This document shows positions 1 through 7,506 of a stretch of DNA of 64,000 bases, piece by piece. This DNA comes from Micrococcus sp. 2A. Its GTDB lineage: Bacteria; Actinomycetota; Actinomycetes; Actinomycetales; Micrococcaceae. Both the position numbers and the translations under genes were made by a program. A model generated the notes under the pieces. It did no database searches and was not told the DNA's origin. It was given only the letters and a program-made list of their open reading frames with translations. Within the stretch, counting starts at the first letter, position 1; every line of letters starts with the position of its first letter. Location of the stretch: positions 2,557,633 through 2,621,632 of the forward strand of contig NZ_CP154351.1 in NCBI RefSeq assembly GCF_039519235.1, given 5' to 3'.

Positions 1-145
1 TGAGCAGGGCGGTCTGCCGGGCGGCGAGCCACAGACGGCGGGCGAGCACGGCGACGGCGAGGGTCAGCGCGATGCCGAACAGCGGTGTGTGCAGGAGCGC
101 GTCCCAGGCCTCGGCGAGGGAATCGGTGAGTTCGGCGGCGTTCAC
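1..145 (-). CDS. lrgB: LrgB-family membrane protein, N-terminal part only
   Basis: Only the first 48 codons lie in the window; the gene runs off the left edge. The GTG start overlaps the stop of the upstream lrgA by four bases (GTGA), the usual sign of translational coupling. The visible peptide begins VNAAELTDSLAEAW and continues into a hydrophobic stretch (LFGIALTLAVAVLARRLW), which fits the first membrane segment of LrgB/CidB proteins. In this family LrgB works with LrgA in the membrane as a murein-hydrolase-export or pyruvate/holin-like pair. The assignment rests mainly on the position after lrgA, because little of the protein can be seen. Confidence 0.75.
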   Translation of the reverse strand, partial: MNAAELTDSLAEAWDALLHTPLFGIALTLAVAVLARRLWLAARQTALL

Positions 146-504
146 TGTGCGTCCTCCTTGTCCGTGAGGCGGCGGGCGAGCGGGGCGGCGACGCCGGCGG
201 TGACCACCAGCCCCAGCACCCAGGGCACCACGAAGCCGACCAGCATCAGCGCCCGGTGTTCCCCGATGAGGCCCAGCACCGCGACGACGCCGACGCCCGC
301 CGGGACGAACAGCAGCGGCAGGTGCTGGAGCAGGTGATGGCTCGCCGTCATCACGGGCGCGTCCTCGGCCGGCCGGCGCCACGCGAGCAAGCCGAGCAGC
401 AGGAGCATGCCCAGCACGGCCCCAGGGATCGGCAGGTGCAGCGTGTCGGCCACGAGCGTGCCCGCCAGCTGGCAGAGCAGCAGGATCAGCAGGCCCTCGA
501 TCAT
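142..504 (-). CDS. lrgA: CidA/LrgA-family membrane protein
   Basis: This 120-residue protein has four hydrophobic segments and the family signature near the N terminus (LCQLAGTLVADTLHLPIPGAVLGM), with the conserved P-x-P-G-x-x-x-G-M. CidA/LrgA proteins are small holin-like membrane proteins; in several bacteria the LrgAB pair affects murein hydrolase activity or pyruvate uptake. The ATG overlaps the stop of the upstream GntR regulator (ATGA, 501-504), and its own stop overlaps lrgB. The three genes therefore form one tightly coupled operon, presumably controlled by the regulator. The length is typical of the family. Confidence 0.9.
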   Translation of the reverse strand: MIEGLLILLLCQLAGTLVADTLHLPIPGAVLGMLLLLGLLAWRRPAEDAPVMTASHHLLQHLPLLFVPAGVGVVAVLGLIGEHRALMLVGFVVPWVLGLVVTAGVAAPLARRLTDKEDAQ

Positions 505-1208
505 CGGGGCTCACCCGCCTCGGACGGGCCCACGGGCGGCAGGCCGGGGACGACGCCGGTCCCCGCGGCGTCGAGGTGTGCCTGCAGGGCGCGCTGGGCG
601 TCTGCGGCGCGCCCGGCGGCCAGCTGAGCGCAGATCTCGGCGTGCCCATCGAGGAGGCGGCGGGCGGCGTCGACGGATCCGCCGGTGGCGGCGTGGATGA
701 GGCGGGCCAGGCGGGGGGCGAAGGTGCGCACGACCTCGTCGAAGGCGGCGTTGCCGCACGTGGCGATCACGTCGCGGTGGAAGCGCACGTCCAGCGCGGA
801 GAACGCCGCGAGGTCGCCGGCGTCCAGGGCGGCGCGTTGCTGATCCAGGTTGGCGGTGAGCGTGGCGACGAGGGGCCCGACGGCGTCGGGCCGCGCGGCG
901 ACCGTGGCGAGGGCGGTGGACTCGAGGAGGCCGCGCAGGGCCGTGAGGTCGGCCACGGTCTGCGGCGTGAGGGCCTGCACGGACGCGCCCTTCTTGGGGA
1001 GGAGCCGCACCAGGCCCCAACGCTCGAGCTGGAGGAGGGCCTCCCGGGCCGGCGTCCGGGAGATGCCGGCCTCCGTGGAGAGCTGCATCTCGGTGAGCAC
1101 CTCCCCCGCGTGGATCTCACCGCGGACGATGCGCCAGGACACGTCGTGGGCCAGGCGGCCGGCAGCCGTGGCACGACTGCCCCATAAGGGGTCGGAGAGT
1201 GAAGTCAT
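501..1208 (-). CDS. GntR-family (FCD) transcriptional regulator of the lrgAB operon
   Basis: This 235-residue regulator has an N-terminal winged helix (about residues 15-80, with the recognition segment EAGISRTPAREALLQLERWGLV) and a C-terminal all-helical FCD ligand domain. The FCD domain shows the usual metal/ligand residues: D-x-x-F-H (LDVRFHRDVI), then H and H further on (LARLIHAA, LDGHAEI). The reading frame is open for 36 more codons upstream. I chose ATG 1208 because a -10 box (TATTCT, 1216-1221) lies exactly 7 bases before it, which implies a leaderless transcript, and a 22-bp imperfect palindrome follows just upstream. It is the first gene of the operon with lrgA and lrgB and probably represses itself and them in response to a small carboxylate. 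Confidence 0.85.
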   Translation of the reverse strand: MTSLSDPLWGSRATAAGRLAHDVSWRIVRGEIHAGEVLTEMQLSTEAGISRTPAREALLQLERWGLVRLLPKKGASVQALTPQTVADLTALRGLLESTALATVAARPDAVGPLVATLTANLDQQRAALDAGDLAAFSALDVRFHRDVIATCGNAAFDEVVRTFAPRLARLIHAATGGSVDAARRLLDGHAEICAQLAAGRAADAQRALQAHLDAAGTGVVPGLPPVGPSEAGEPR

Positions 1209-1248
1209 GCGGGCCAGAATAATCGGATGCATGCATGGATGTATGCAT
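1209..1248 (-). promoter_or_regulatory. Promoter and palindromic operator of the GntR-lrgAB operon
   Basis: On the minus strand the -10 box TATTCT (1221-1216) is followed by 7 bases and the ATG. Behind it, 1227-1248 is an imperfect palindrome whose outer arms are ATGCAT on both sides (18 of 22 positions symmetric). It covers the spacer/-35 area, where a bound GntR dimer would block RNA polymerase. The operator role is inferred from position and symmetry. Confidence 0.6.
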
Positions 1249-1357
1249 TGTGTCGGACTCGGAAGGCGCCCGGGTGGGGAGGGGCACAGAATGCCGGCGC
1301 CTGTCGAAGCGGGCATGCGGGACGGCTGTCAGCCGAGTCCTGTGCCGGTCAGGGGTG

Positions 1358-1560
1358 CGCGGGGATGGCGCGGTTGCGGGCGGCCCCGCCCCTGACTGGC
1401 CGTTGCGCACCGCGCGCCTGACGCTGCGCCCACACCGGGAGGACGACCTTAGCTGGCCCTGCCGGATCGGTGTCTCTGGTGGTGGGGAACGTGGGCATGC
1501 CCGTGGGGACGTGATCCTGTGGCTGACGGACCGCGAGTCATCCCGCGGGCCTCACCTCGT
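1358..1560 (+). pseudogene. GNAT acetyltransferase remnant (copy 1)
   Basis: This stretch is homologous to the second half of the intact tandem-GNAT gene at 11213-12355. It keeps the linker (APDWPL), the start of the second GNAT domain (TARLTLRPHRED) and the later strand (GDVILWLTDRE), with the roughly 125 bases between them deleted and the rest of the domain lost after the DRE codons. The same internal deletion and 3' breakpoint occur in the copy at 9170-9459, so the lesion predates the duplication of this block. No product is expected. Confidence 0.75.
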
Positions 1561-1630
1561 GTGTTCGCCTGACCATAGCCGGGGCACTACATACGGCACT
1601 GAGGCTGGTCAACCCTGTAGACCGCCCCCG

Positions 1631-2547
1631 TCAACCACGCCGGCCCGCACGCGCGGCGAACTCGTCCAGACAGGCGAGCACCTCGGTGGCCAGCCACACC
1701 CGGTTCCGACGCTGGCTGGAGACCGGCTGCAGCGCACCGGCCTCGACAAGCTGGTCCACGGCCCGCTGGGCGGCCGGGCGCGAGACACCCAGCGCCTGGG
1801 CCAGATGGTCCACGGTCACGGCAGGCTGCGCGATGATCACCGCGAGCGCCCGCCAGACCGCCGCGTCCCGCCGGGCAGTGAGCCGCTCGCGCCAGCCGGT
1901 CAGGGCCTCGTCCAGGTCCGCGACGAGCTCTCGGCCGTTGTCGACGGCGGCCAGGGCGGCCTGCGCGAAGCGGCGCACGATGGGCGCGGGGTCGCCGTCG
2001 CGGTAGGCGGTGAGGGCGTCGAAGTATCCGGCCGTGTCCGTGAGGAGTCCCGCGGAGAGGGGCACCCCCATACGGGTGATCGCGCCGGCCCGGTGCAACA
2101 CGGCGTGCACGAGGACGCGCCCGGTGCGGCCGTTGCCGTCCGCGAACGGGTGGATGGTCTCGAACTGGGCGTGCGCGATGGCGGCCAGCAGGGCGGGCTC
2201 GTCGAGGTCGGCGGCCAGCCGGGAAGCAGCGCCCATGGCCCTCACGTTCGCCGCCACGAGCGCTGCGTTCGGGCGGGTGCGTTCGCCGAGAGTCGCCAGG
2301 GCGAGGGCTCGCGCGCCTGCGGTGATGTGCTCGATCTGCGAGGAGGACGCGGACTCAGTGCGAAGGAGCACCGCATCGATCGGGGCGATCTCTCCCGTGA
2401 GCCCCGGGAGGGCGTGGCTGATCTCAGCATCGAAGCGCACGACGGCGGCCGTCGCCTCCTCGACCTCGGTGGCCAGATCGGAGGGCAGGTCGAGCCCGAG
2501 TCGGGCGATGCGGGCTGGGAGCGCGGCTCGATACGGGCCCGAGGCGC
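1631..2547 (-). pseudogene. Fic-domain protein, degraded copy
   Basis: This is a truncated duplicate of the intact Fic gene at 9539-10759. The first roughly 70 residues are partly lost, because homology stops near 2547; the best remaining start is GTG 2440, giving 269 residues. An in-frame deletion removes 66 residues between LLAA and IAHAQFE. In copy 2 that part holds the GWIGG/FVPP flap segment that positions targets in Fic enzymes. The catalytic loop HPFADGNGRTGR and the C-terminal winged helix remain. Copy 2 has a GGCGGCC-containing direct repeat at both deletion edges, consistent with a short-homology deletion. The protein may still be made but is probably inactive as an AMP-transferase. 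Confidence 0.7.
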
Positions 2548-2563
2548 GCGGCCGGGCACACTG

Positions 2564-4252
2564 CTACGAGTCCGGGAGCACGTAGTGCGCTGCGCGCCGC
2601 TCCCCGCGCAGTTCGAGGAGACCCTCCTCCGTCATGCCTTTGAGCACCGCCCGCGCGGCCGTGGGCGCGATCTGGCATAGTTCCGCGGCTTTGCTGCGGG
2701 TGATGGATCCGTATTCGCGGATGTAATCGGCGATCAGCCGCCGCTGTTGGATTCGGTCGACCGGACGCAGGCGCAGGTAGGCGGCTCGGTCTTCGGCCAG
2801 CTCGTAGAACCGCGCGGTCAGCATGTACCGCTGCGCCCGGCCGTTCCCCCGCGATTCCAGGACGCCGGCCTCGACGAGCGCGGTGGCAGCTGCGCGCACG
2901 TCCGCCACGGGCAGTCGAAGGCGTTCCGCTGCCTCCGCCGCCCCCGCAGGCCCCCCGTGCTTGATCTCGTGGACCACCCGCAGCTCGGTCAGGGTGAGTG
3001 CACGCTGGCCCTCGTTCTGCCGGCGGGCCAGGAAGATCAACAGCTCCCTGTCCTCGTCACCCAAGGGGATGTCGACGATCACGGACCGCTGCGTGGAGCG
3101 GCCGTAGTCCGGCGTACCCCGGCCGGCTCGGAGCTGCGAGGCGAACATGTCCTGAACCCCCTTGCCCCGGCGCTCGACGAGACCGGCGCGCTTGAACACG
3201 TTCGCCAGGGCAGGGCTGCGGGGAGCCGAGCGGTTCAGGATGTTGGCCGGCGAAACGTCACGGGGGAACCCGCCAGGGCTTGCGACGGAGAACGTGGACC
3301 CGGTGAGGGTCACCTGGATCGGCCCCACCTCGGCGTAATCACGGTGCACAAGGGCATTGGCGATCGACTCGCGCCGCACACTCTCGGACAGCAGGGGTAC
3401 ATCCACTCGGACGAGACCCACCTCCACGGGTGTGACGGAGTTCCGCAGAGCCAAGCGGGCCTCGATCTCCTCGAACGCGTTCACCAGGGGAAGCAGCAGG
3501 TCCTCATTCGCTTCCACACCGTGGGGTCGGGAGTCCTGGAAGAGGACTTCCGCAGTCGGGGCCCACCTGCGCAGCGCATCCGACGTGCCGAAGACCAGAA
3601 CCGCGCCGAGACTGATGCCGCCGTCCGGAGTGAGGAGGTCCAGCGTCCGCAGCAGTTCCGCATCCGTGAGCTCCGCAAGACCGCTGTCACCAGCCGACTG
3701 GCTGGCCAGTCGGCGGAACCGGTCGAACTCGGTTGGATCGAGGTGCCCCCACTCGGCCCCGCGCGCCTCCGCCCGGGCGTAGTCCAGGCCGACGCCGTCG
3801 AACCCAGCCCGCAGGACGTCCATGGGTGTCATAGGCATGCACGCGGGGCGACCGTCCGGCCCCACGACGCGCTTGACGAACAACCCCTTGCGCGTGCCGA
3901 CGAACGACGACCTCGCCTGGGGGACGGTGATGACCGCCACGTCTTTGCCCTCCCAGGGGACCACCTCGACGTCCACGCTCAACGGCGGCTCGATGCCGTT
4001 CTGGATGCGTCCAGCCAAGAGGTCTGCGTCCACAGCACCACCATGCTCGGCTGTCGTCCCGACGACGGTGCCGTCGTCGTCGACTCCGACGAGGATCCGG
4101 CCTCCAATGCCGTTGGCCATGCAGACGACGGCCTGGTAGAGGTCGTCCTTCCCCAGCCGACGTTTGAACTCGACGTCCAAGGTCTCGCCCGCAGCGAGGA
4201 GGGGTCCAAGGTCCATCTCATAAGTATCCATAGTTATGGAGCGATGAACCAT
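2564..4252 (-). CDS. AlbA_2/HATPase-type ATP-binding DNA-associated protein
   Basis: This 562-residue protein has the layout of the widespread ATP-binding transcriptional-regulator-like family. An N-terminal AlbA_2 (schlafen-like) domain covers about residues 20-130 (LDVEFKRRLGKDDLYQAVVCMAN, GGRILVGVDDDG). A central GHKL-type ATPase-like part follows (SIANALVHRDYAEVGPIQVTL, SPGGFP), and two winged-helix segments lie toward the C terminus (ITRSKAAELCQIAPTAARAVL). The function is unproven; such proteins often lie in defence or mobile regions. Starts at 4252, 4231 or 4216 are possible. An inverted repeat spans the first two, so autoregulation is plausible. A paralogue is at 21080-22654. The 3' end abuts the degraded Fic copy. 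Confidence 0.75.
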   Translation of the reverse strand: MVHRSITMDTYEMDLGPLLAAGETLDVEFKRRLGKDDLYQAVVCMANGIGGRILVGVDDDGTVVGTTAEHGGAVDADLLAGRIQNGIEPPLSVDVEVVPWEGKDVAVITVPQARSSFVGTRKGLFVKRVVGPDGRPACMPMTPMDVLRAGFDGVGLDYARAEARGAEWGHLDPTEFDRFRRLASQSAGDSGLAELTDAELLRTLDLLTPDGGISLGAVLVFGTSDALRRWAPTAEVLFQDSRPHGVEANEDLLLPLVNAFEEIEARLALRNSVTPVEVGLVRVDVPLLSESVRRESIANALVHRDYAEVGPIQVTLTGSTFSVASPGGFPRDVSPANILNRSAPRSPALANVFKRAGLVERRGKGVQDMFASQLRAGRGTPDYGRSTQRSVIVDIPLGDEDRELLIFLARRQNEGQRALTLTELRVVHEIKHGGPAGAAEAAERLRLPVADVRAAATALVEAGVLESRGNGRAQRYMLTARFYELAEDRAAYLRLRPVDRIQQRRLIADYIREYGSITRSKAAELCQIAPTAARAVLKGMTEEGLLELRGERRAAHYVLPDS

Positions 4253-4276
4253 CGTTCGCGCATGCTTGCCATAACT
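4232..4276 (-). promoter_or_regulatory. Inverted repeat over the start of the AlbA_2 gene
   Basis: AGTTATGG (4232-4239) and CCATAACT (4269-4276) form a perfect 8-bp inverted repeat with a 29-bp spacer. It surrounds the upstream start codon (ATG 4252) and is unusually A+T-rich for this chromosome. It looks like an operator or the promoter core; I infer autoregulation by the winged-helix protein encoded here. Confidence 0.4.
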
Positions 4277-4328
4277 TTGAGCATCTTTGGTGCGCGGAAC
4301 GCCCCCGTAGCTCCTCTCGTGCCCCCTT

Positions 4329-4694
4329 TCACCCCGCCGGGCGCAGCCGCTCCGCGGGCAGGGTCAGGGTGATGCTCGCTGCGGGGTCGATGCTCTTGGC
4401 GACCTCCCCGACGGCGCCGTCCACCGTGGGCGCGATGGTCACCTGCGTGCGCGTGACCTCCTGGATGCGCACCCGCACGGGGTCGCCGACGCCGTCGGCC
4501 GGGTCGAGCAGCCAGTCCTCGGCGAGCGCACGCAAGCCGATCGTGTCGAGGACAGCCTCAGCCTCGTGCAGTTCCATGGGCTCGCCCCGGCGTCGGTGGA
4601 GGAGGTCGTGCGGCACGAAGAGGTCACCGACCATCTCGATGTAGCCGACGTGCTCGCCGTCGTCGGAGCGCAGGTGGTCGAAGATGGCGGACAT
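4329..4694 (-). CDS. Hypothetical protein, 121 residues
   Basis: I do not recognise this family. The protein starts MSAIFDHLRSDDGEHVGYIEMVGDLFVPHDLL and is acidic and soluble-looking, with no membrane segment or signal peptide. The C-terminal half is beta-rich (VRVRIQEVTRTQVTIAPTV). Codon use is typical of the chromosome, with third positions almost all G or C. A -10 box TATTCT (4706-4701) stands 6 bases before the ATG, so the mRNA is probably leaderless, which supports this start. It stands alone between an AlbA_2 gene and a gene remnant. Confidence 0.65.
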   Translation of the reverse strand: MSAIFDHLRSDDGEHVGYIEMVGDLFVPHDLLHRRRGEPMELHEAEAVLDTIGLRALAEDWLLDPADGVGDPVRVRIQEVTRTQVTIAPTVDGAVGEVAKSIDPAASITLTLPAERLRPAG

Positions 4695-4743
4695 GGGGCC
4701 AGAATAGCCGCGGGGATTGAACGTCCGAGGGGAGCCGTTCGCG

Positions 4744-4868
4744 TCACAACGTGCGCGTCACCCGGGGTACGCCGTCCTCGTTCCACCGGAACAGGGTCAG
4801 GTGCCACAGCCCGGGGGCCGTGCGGGACGGGTCGATCAGCCCGTGCGCGCCGGCCTCCTCCAGGCGGC
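4744..4868 (-). pseudogene. C-terminal remnant of an unidentified protein (copy 1)
   Basis: The minus strand reads RLEEAGAHGLIDPSRTAPGLWHLTLFRWNEDG and then a short tail and stop, with no start or N-terminal part. A second remnant of the same gene end lies at 13442-13529 (DPSRTVPGLWHLTLSRWNEGG). The family is not recognised. Its upstream edge joins an RNase P RNA end-like fragment. Confidence 0.55.
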
Positions 4869-4874
4869 GGCGGA

Positions 4875-4895
4875 CCGGCTGTAAGCCGGGTTCTG
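4875..4895 (-). repeat. RNase P RNA 3'-end-like fragment
   Basis: The minus strand reads CAGAACCCGGCTTACAG, which matches the conserved 3' end of bacterial RNase P RNA (ACAGAACCCGGCUUA). Related pieces occur at 7030-7050 and, more degraded, at about 1323-1342. No rnpB body lies next to any of them, so these are detached ends. Confidence 0.5.
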
Positions 4896-4905
4896 CGCGC
4901 CCGCC

Positions 4906-5262
4906 TCACTCCCCCAGCGGCCGCATGGCCTCCTCGACGCGCTCGGGGCTCATGTGCACCTCGGGGGTGAGCAGCAGGCTGGGCTCGTTGGGGTCGAGGC
5001 ACTCGCGCCAGTAGGCGGCGTGGCGCTCGTCGAGCCAGTGGGTGGAGTCGCTGAGCTCGGCGCCGTCCTCGCCCTGGAGGGTGTACCACCACAGGTACAG
5101 GGCGTCCCCGACGGTCTCGAAGAAGATCGTCTCCACGTACATCCGCTCGGGCTCCAGGGTCTCGCGGAACGCCTTGGGGTTCTCCCGCAGGAACGCGATC
5201 CACTCGCGGGCGCGCTCCTCCTTGCCGGCGCGGACGCGGAGCCTCTCCATTTCGATCCTCAT
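4906..5262 (-). CDS. Small alpha/beta protein, possibly DUF6176 family
   Basis: This 118-residue soluble protein begins MRIEMERLRVRAGKEERAREWIAFLRENPKAFRETLEPERMYVETIFFE. The pattern of a short strand, an RAGKEE-x-x-R-x-W-I-x-F-L helix and a Y-x-E-x-x-F-F-E strand resembles the DUF6176 monooxygenase-like (ABM fold) proteins; I make this match from memory and it is uncertain. A TAGGCT -10 box lies 8 bases before the ATG. There is no operon partner on its strand; the Abi_2 gene starts its own unit to the right. Confidence 0.65.
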   Translation of the reverse strand: MRIEMERLRVRAGKEERAREWIAFLRENPKAFRETLEPERMYVETIFFETVGDALYLWWYTLQGEDGAELSDSTHWLDERHAAYWRECLDPNEPSLLLTPEVHMSPERVEEAMRPLGE

Positions 5263-5347
5263 GGGCCGTCAGCCTACGGATCCTCCCGACGACGGCGGCG
5301 GGCCGCGGCCGTCTCCCCGGGATGAAGGACTCCCGCACCGGCCGCGC

Positions 5348-6355
5348 TCATCGGAGGCGACGAGACCAGAACGGATCCGAGGACCAGCCCACCGGAACGC
5401 CCATCCCGTGGAGGTTCATCTCGGGCCTGTCATGCAGGAGCTCGTACAGGCGGTCGGCCCAGCGGCTGCGCGGCGAGACCGTGCCCAGAAGGGACTGGAG
5501 CGAGACGAGCACCGGGTACAGACGCTGGCGGGACGCCTCGGGAACGGCCTCGGCACCGGAGAGCCACGAGATGGCGGGTGACTTGGGGATCATGGGGGTC
5601 ACGCCGAGGCCCACATTCCAGAGGCGGCCGTGGTGGGCGCAGATGTTCCGCACGCGCACGTAGACCTGCAGCCACGAGGTGAGCACCGTGTCGGTCGACC
5701 CCACGCTGGCCGCCACCGCCACACGATCTGAGCGACGCGCGAGGTTGCGGTACAGGCCCGCCAGCTGCCCGATGGTCAGGGACTCCACCATGAGCCAGGA
5801 CGGGGGCAGTTCCGGCTTCCGATAGGTCATCAGGTAGTGCTCCAGCGCCGAGGGGTGGTGGATCCGGTCATGACCGGACTCGGCCAACCCCAGCAGCCGG
5901 CTCCGTACCAGACGGCGGACGATGTCGAGGAGGTCAGCGTGCCGCTGTCGGTCGCGGAAGTGCACGGCGTCGATGTACCGGTGGGCGTCGTCATAGGTCG
6001 TGGACATGTGGTCGGTCAGGGCTGCGCGGACCGCGACTTCCACACGCTCGAGGGCGTCGAGGCAATGAAGCCGCAGCTTGCGATCGAAGACGTACAGGTC
6101 CAGGACGTCGTCGAACTCGGCACCGGGGGCGAAGGTGTGAGTGGATCGCTCCGCCTGGAAGGGGATCGTGTAGGGGGAGAGCCGGTAGTACCCGAGGTGC
6201 CGCAGGTATCGGAGAGCGCGGTCCCGGTCCGGAACCACGAGCCCCCGGCTCTCAAGCTGCTCGAGCATCCGCTCGTGGGAGAGCGGAGGCTTTGCGAAGG
6301 TCTCTGACCCCCGTGCCCGCATGGTCCGTCCCACTTCACCCTCCCGTTCCGGCAC
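5348..6355 (-). CDS. Abi_2 family (AbiF/AbiD-like) HEPN abortive-infection protein
   Basis: This 335-residue protein carries the Abi_2 signatures: LGYYRLSPYTIPFQ (residues 54-67), the helix YVFDRKLRLHCLDALERVE followed by VAVRAAL (88-113), and RNICAHHGRLWN (236-247). The last contains the R-x4-H motif (R236, H241) of HEPN ribonucleases. Abi_2 proteins are abortive-infection toxins thought to cleave RNA, and family members have been reported to be held in check by a small structured RNA encoded just upstream. Such a hairpin RNA, with its own promoter, is at 6371-6420. The start may be GTG 6355 or ATG 6322; the second leaves a longer leader and better matches the usual N terminus. No protein antitoxin partner is adjacent. 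Confidence 0.85.
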   Translation of the reverse strand: MPEREGEVGRTMRARGSETFAKPPLSHERMLEQLESRGLVVPDRDRALRYLRHLGYYRLSPYTIPFQAERSTHTFAPGAEFDDVLDLYVFDRKLRLHCLDALERVEVAVRAALTDHMSTTYDDAHRYIDAVHFRDRQRHADLLDIVRRLVRSRLLGLAESGHDRIHHPSALEHYLMTYRKPELPPSWLMVESLTIGQLAGLYRNLARRSDRVAVAASVGSTDTVLTSWLQVYVRVRNICAHHGRLWNVGLGVTPMIPKSPAISWLSGAEAVPEASRQRLYPVLVSLQSLLGTVSPRSRWADRLYELLHDRPEMNLHGMGVPVGWSSDPFWSRRLR

Positions 6356-6370
6356 AAAGCGGCGCCAGGC

Positions 6371-6420
6371 AAAGAAAAATCCCCCAAGTGCGCATCATGG
6401 AGAGGCGTGGGGGATGTAGT
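6371..6420 (-). ncRNA. Small hairpin RNA upstream of the Abi_2 gene (candidate RNA antitoxin)
   Basis: The minus strand has a stem ATCCCCCA (6415-6408) / TGGGGGAT (6386-6379), a 21-nt loop containing GCCTCTCCATGATGCGCA, and a T-rich tail (ATTTTTCTTT, 6380-6371), so it can act as an intrinsic terminator. An extended -10 box TACACT (6432-6427) with a TG upstream predicts transcription starting near 6420, giving an RNA of about 50 nt. A second copy (12404-12455) keeps the loop with one change while its flanks differ, which argues that the loop is the functional part. It lies 16 bp before the GTG of the Abi_2 gene. The antitoxin role is inferred from known AbiF-RNA pairs. Confidence 0.6.
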
Positions 6421-6426
6421 GGGTTC

Positions 6427-6454
6427 AGTGTAGCACCTGAGAACTCCGTGTCGC
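6427..6454 (-). promoter_or_regulatory. Promoter of the hairpin RNA
   Basis: The -10 box is TACACT (6432-6427), preceded by TGC (extended -10). GCGACA, 16 bp further upstream, is a partial -35 match. The first hairpin base lies about 12 bases downstream of the -10 box. Confidence 0.5.
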
Positions 6455-6494
6455 TGCCAGGCCGATGGAACGGTCTGGGCAGATCGCGGCGCCC

Positions 6495-7004
6495 TCACTG
6501 CGCCAGGATCCAGCGGTCCTCGGGGCCGAAGACATGGAGATCGTCGCATGCGAAGCCGCGCAGCCACGGAACGCGGTCCACCACGCGCAGGTACAGGCCG
6601 CGGTGCACGCCGGACTCGTCGCCGAGGGACGGGCTGAGCACCTGCGCGGAGCCATCGGGCGCGCGGCCGTGCCGAAGCACGGAGTCCGGCGCGTTCGCCT
6701 GGTCCAAGGTGGCCAGGCGCAGCAGCGGGGCGACGGCGGGCGGGCACTCCCGCAGGCCCGCCGCCGCGACGGCCCGCCGCAGCTCGGGGAGGGTGCCACC
6801 GTCGGGCAGGTGGAGCTCGGCGAGCGTGCGCTCGACGACGCTCACCCGATCGGGGACCGCGGCGCACACCCGCGCGTCCGCGATCAGGCGCTCAGCGGAC
6901 TCGTTCATCGCGACCCCCGCCGCGCGCAGGCGGGCGAGGAGGTCGGCCGGCCCCTCAGGTGCGAGGTCGAGCGTGAGGGAGTCCCCGGGGAGCAGACGCG
7001 TCAT
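6495..7004 (-). CDS. Hypothetical protein, 169 residues
   Basis: No family is recognised. The protein begins MTRLLPGDSLTLDLAPEGPADLLARLRAAGVAMNESAERLIADARVCAAVPDRV and ends GLYLRVVDRVPWLRGFACDDLHVFGPEDRWILAQ. It is soluble, without membrane segments. The middle is leucine-rich and helical; the end is beta-like with several tryptophans. A CAGGAT box lies 6 bases before the ATG, as in other leaderless genes of this window. An RNase P RNA-like fragment separates it from the next gene. It precedes the hairpin RNA and Abi_2 gene on the same strand, with a 62-bp gap before the RNA promoter, so no clear operon link can be claimed. Confidence 0.65.
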   Translation of the reverse strand: MTRLLPGDSLTLDLAPEGPADLLARLRAAGVAMNESAERLIADARVCAAVPDRVSVVERTLAELHLPDGGTLPELRRAVAAAGLRECPPAVAPLLRLATLDQANAPDSVLRHGRAPDGSAQVLSPSLGDESGVHRGLYLRVVDRVPWLRGFACDDLHVFGPEDRWILAQ

Positions 7005-7029
7005 GGGGCCATCCTGCCTCGACAGAAAA

Positions 7030-7050
7030 CCGGCTGTCAGCCGGGTTCTG
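7030..7050 (-). repeat. RNase P RNA 3'-end-like fragment
   Basis: The minus strand reads CACAGAACCCGGCTGACAG, one base different from the conserved RNase P RNA 3' end. It sits between two genes with no rnpB body nearby. See the related fragment at 4875-4895. Confidence 0.45.
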
Positions 7051-7056
7051 TGCGGG

Positions 7057-7416
7057 TCAGGTGCGGGATTCCCCCGCAAACGGAGAGAGGAGATGCTCCA
7101 GGGACTCGGCCAGTGCCGCCTGCAGCGTGGTGTCACCCGACCAGCAGTCCCACGGGAAGTCGGAGTCCACCACGTCCCCGTCCACCACGACGTCGACCAT
7201 GCCGCCGCCGCTGAGCCGCACCTCCAGTGAGGAGCCGGAGCCCGAACCCAACGTGCCACGAGAGCAGGCCCAGCCGTCGATGGGAACCGCCGCGGACAGC
7301 CCATGGCCAGGCCAGGCGTCAACCAGTGCCGCGTCGAGCATGCGGCACGCCCACCTCTGACGGCCGGCACGCCGACGCGCACGCGCCTGACGCCACGCCC
7401 GGAGCCCACGGATCAT
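7057..7416 (-). CDS. Hypothetical protein, 119 residues
   Basis: No family is recognised. The start at ATG 7416 (MIRGLRAWRQARARRRAGRQ) is chosen because a TAGGAT -10 box (7429-7424) stands exactly 7 bases before it; the frame is open for nine codons further. The N terminus is strongly basic (arginine-rich, residues 1-25). The rest is acidic with glycine/serine-rich and beta-like parts (SSLEVRLSGGGMVDVVVDGDVV) ending in a helix. No membrane segment is visible. Confidence 0.6.
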   Translation of the reverse strand: MIRGLRAWRQARARRRAGRQRWACRMLDAALVDAWPGHGLSAAVPIDGWACSRGTLGSGSGSSLEVRLSGGGMVDVVVDGDVVDSDFPWDCWSGDTTLQAALAESLEHLLSPFAGESRT

Positions 7417-7506
7417 GGCTCCCATCCTATCCGGTCTACTCACGGGCGGAGTCGGCCGCTCTGAGACGTCATCGGCGTCCCGACCGTCCCTCCGGCGGGC
7501 CGGGCT

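Larger units (their letters stand above)
1358..2547. repeat. Duplicated block, copy 1 (GNAT remnant plus Fic gene)
   Basis: This block is nearly identical to 9262-10648, apart from scattered substitutions and a 198-bp in-frame deletion in this copy. The left homology edge is near 1358 and the right edge near 2547, where copy 2 continues into the Fic N terminus but this copy runs into the neighbouring AlbA_2 gene. It is a segmental duplication of about 1.2-1.4 kb at a distance of about 7.9 kb, in the same orientation. Confidence 0.85.

Noticed and set aside
6371..6420. Hairpin before the Abi_2 gene as merely the terminator of the upstream hypothetical gene
   Set aside because: It may also terminate transcription, but the own promoter and the conserved loop in the second copy are not explained by that.
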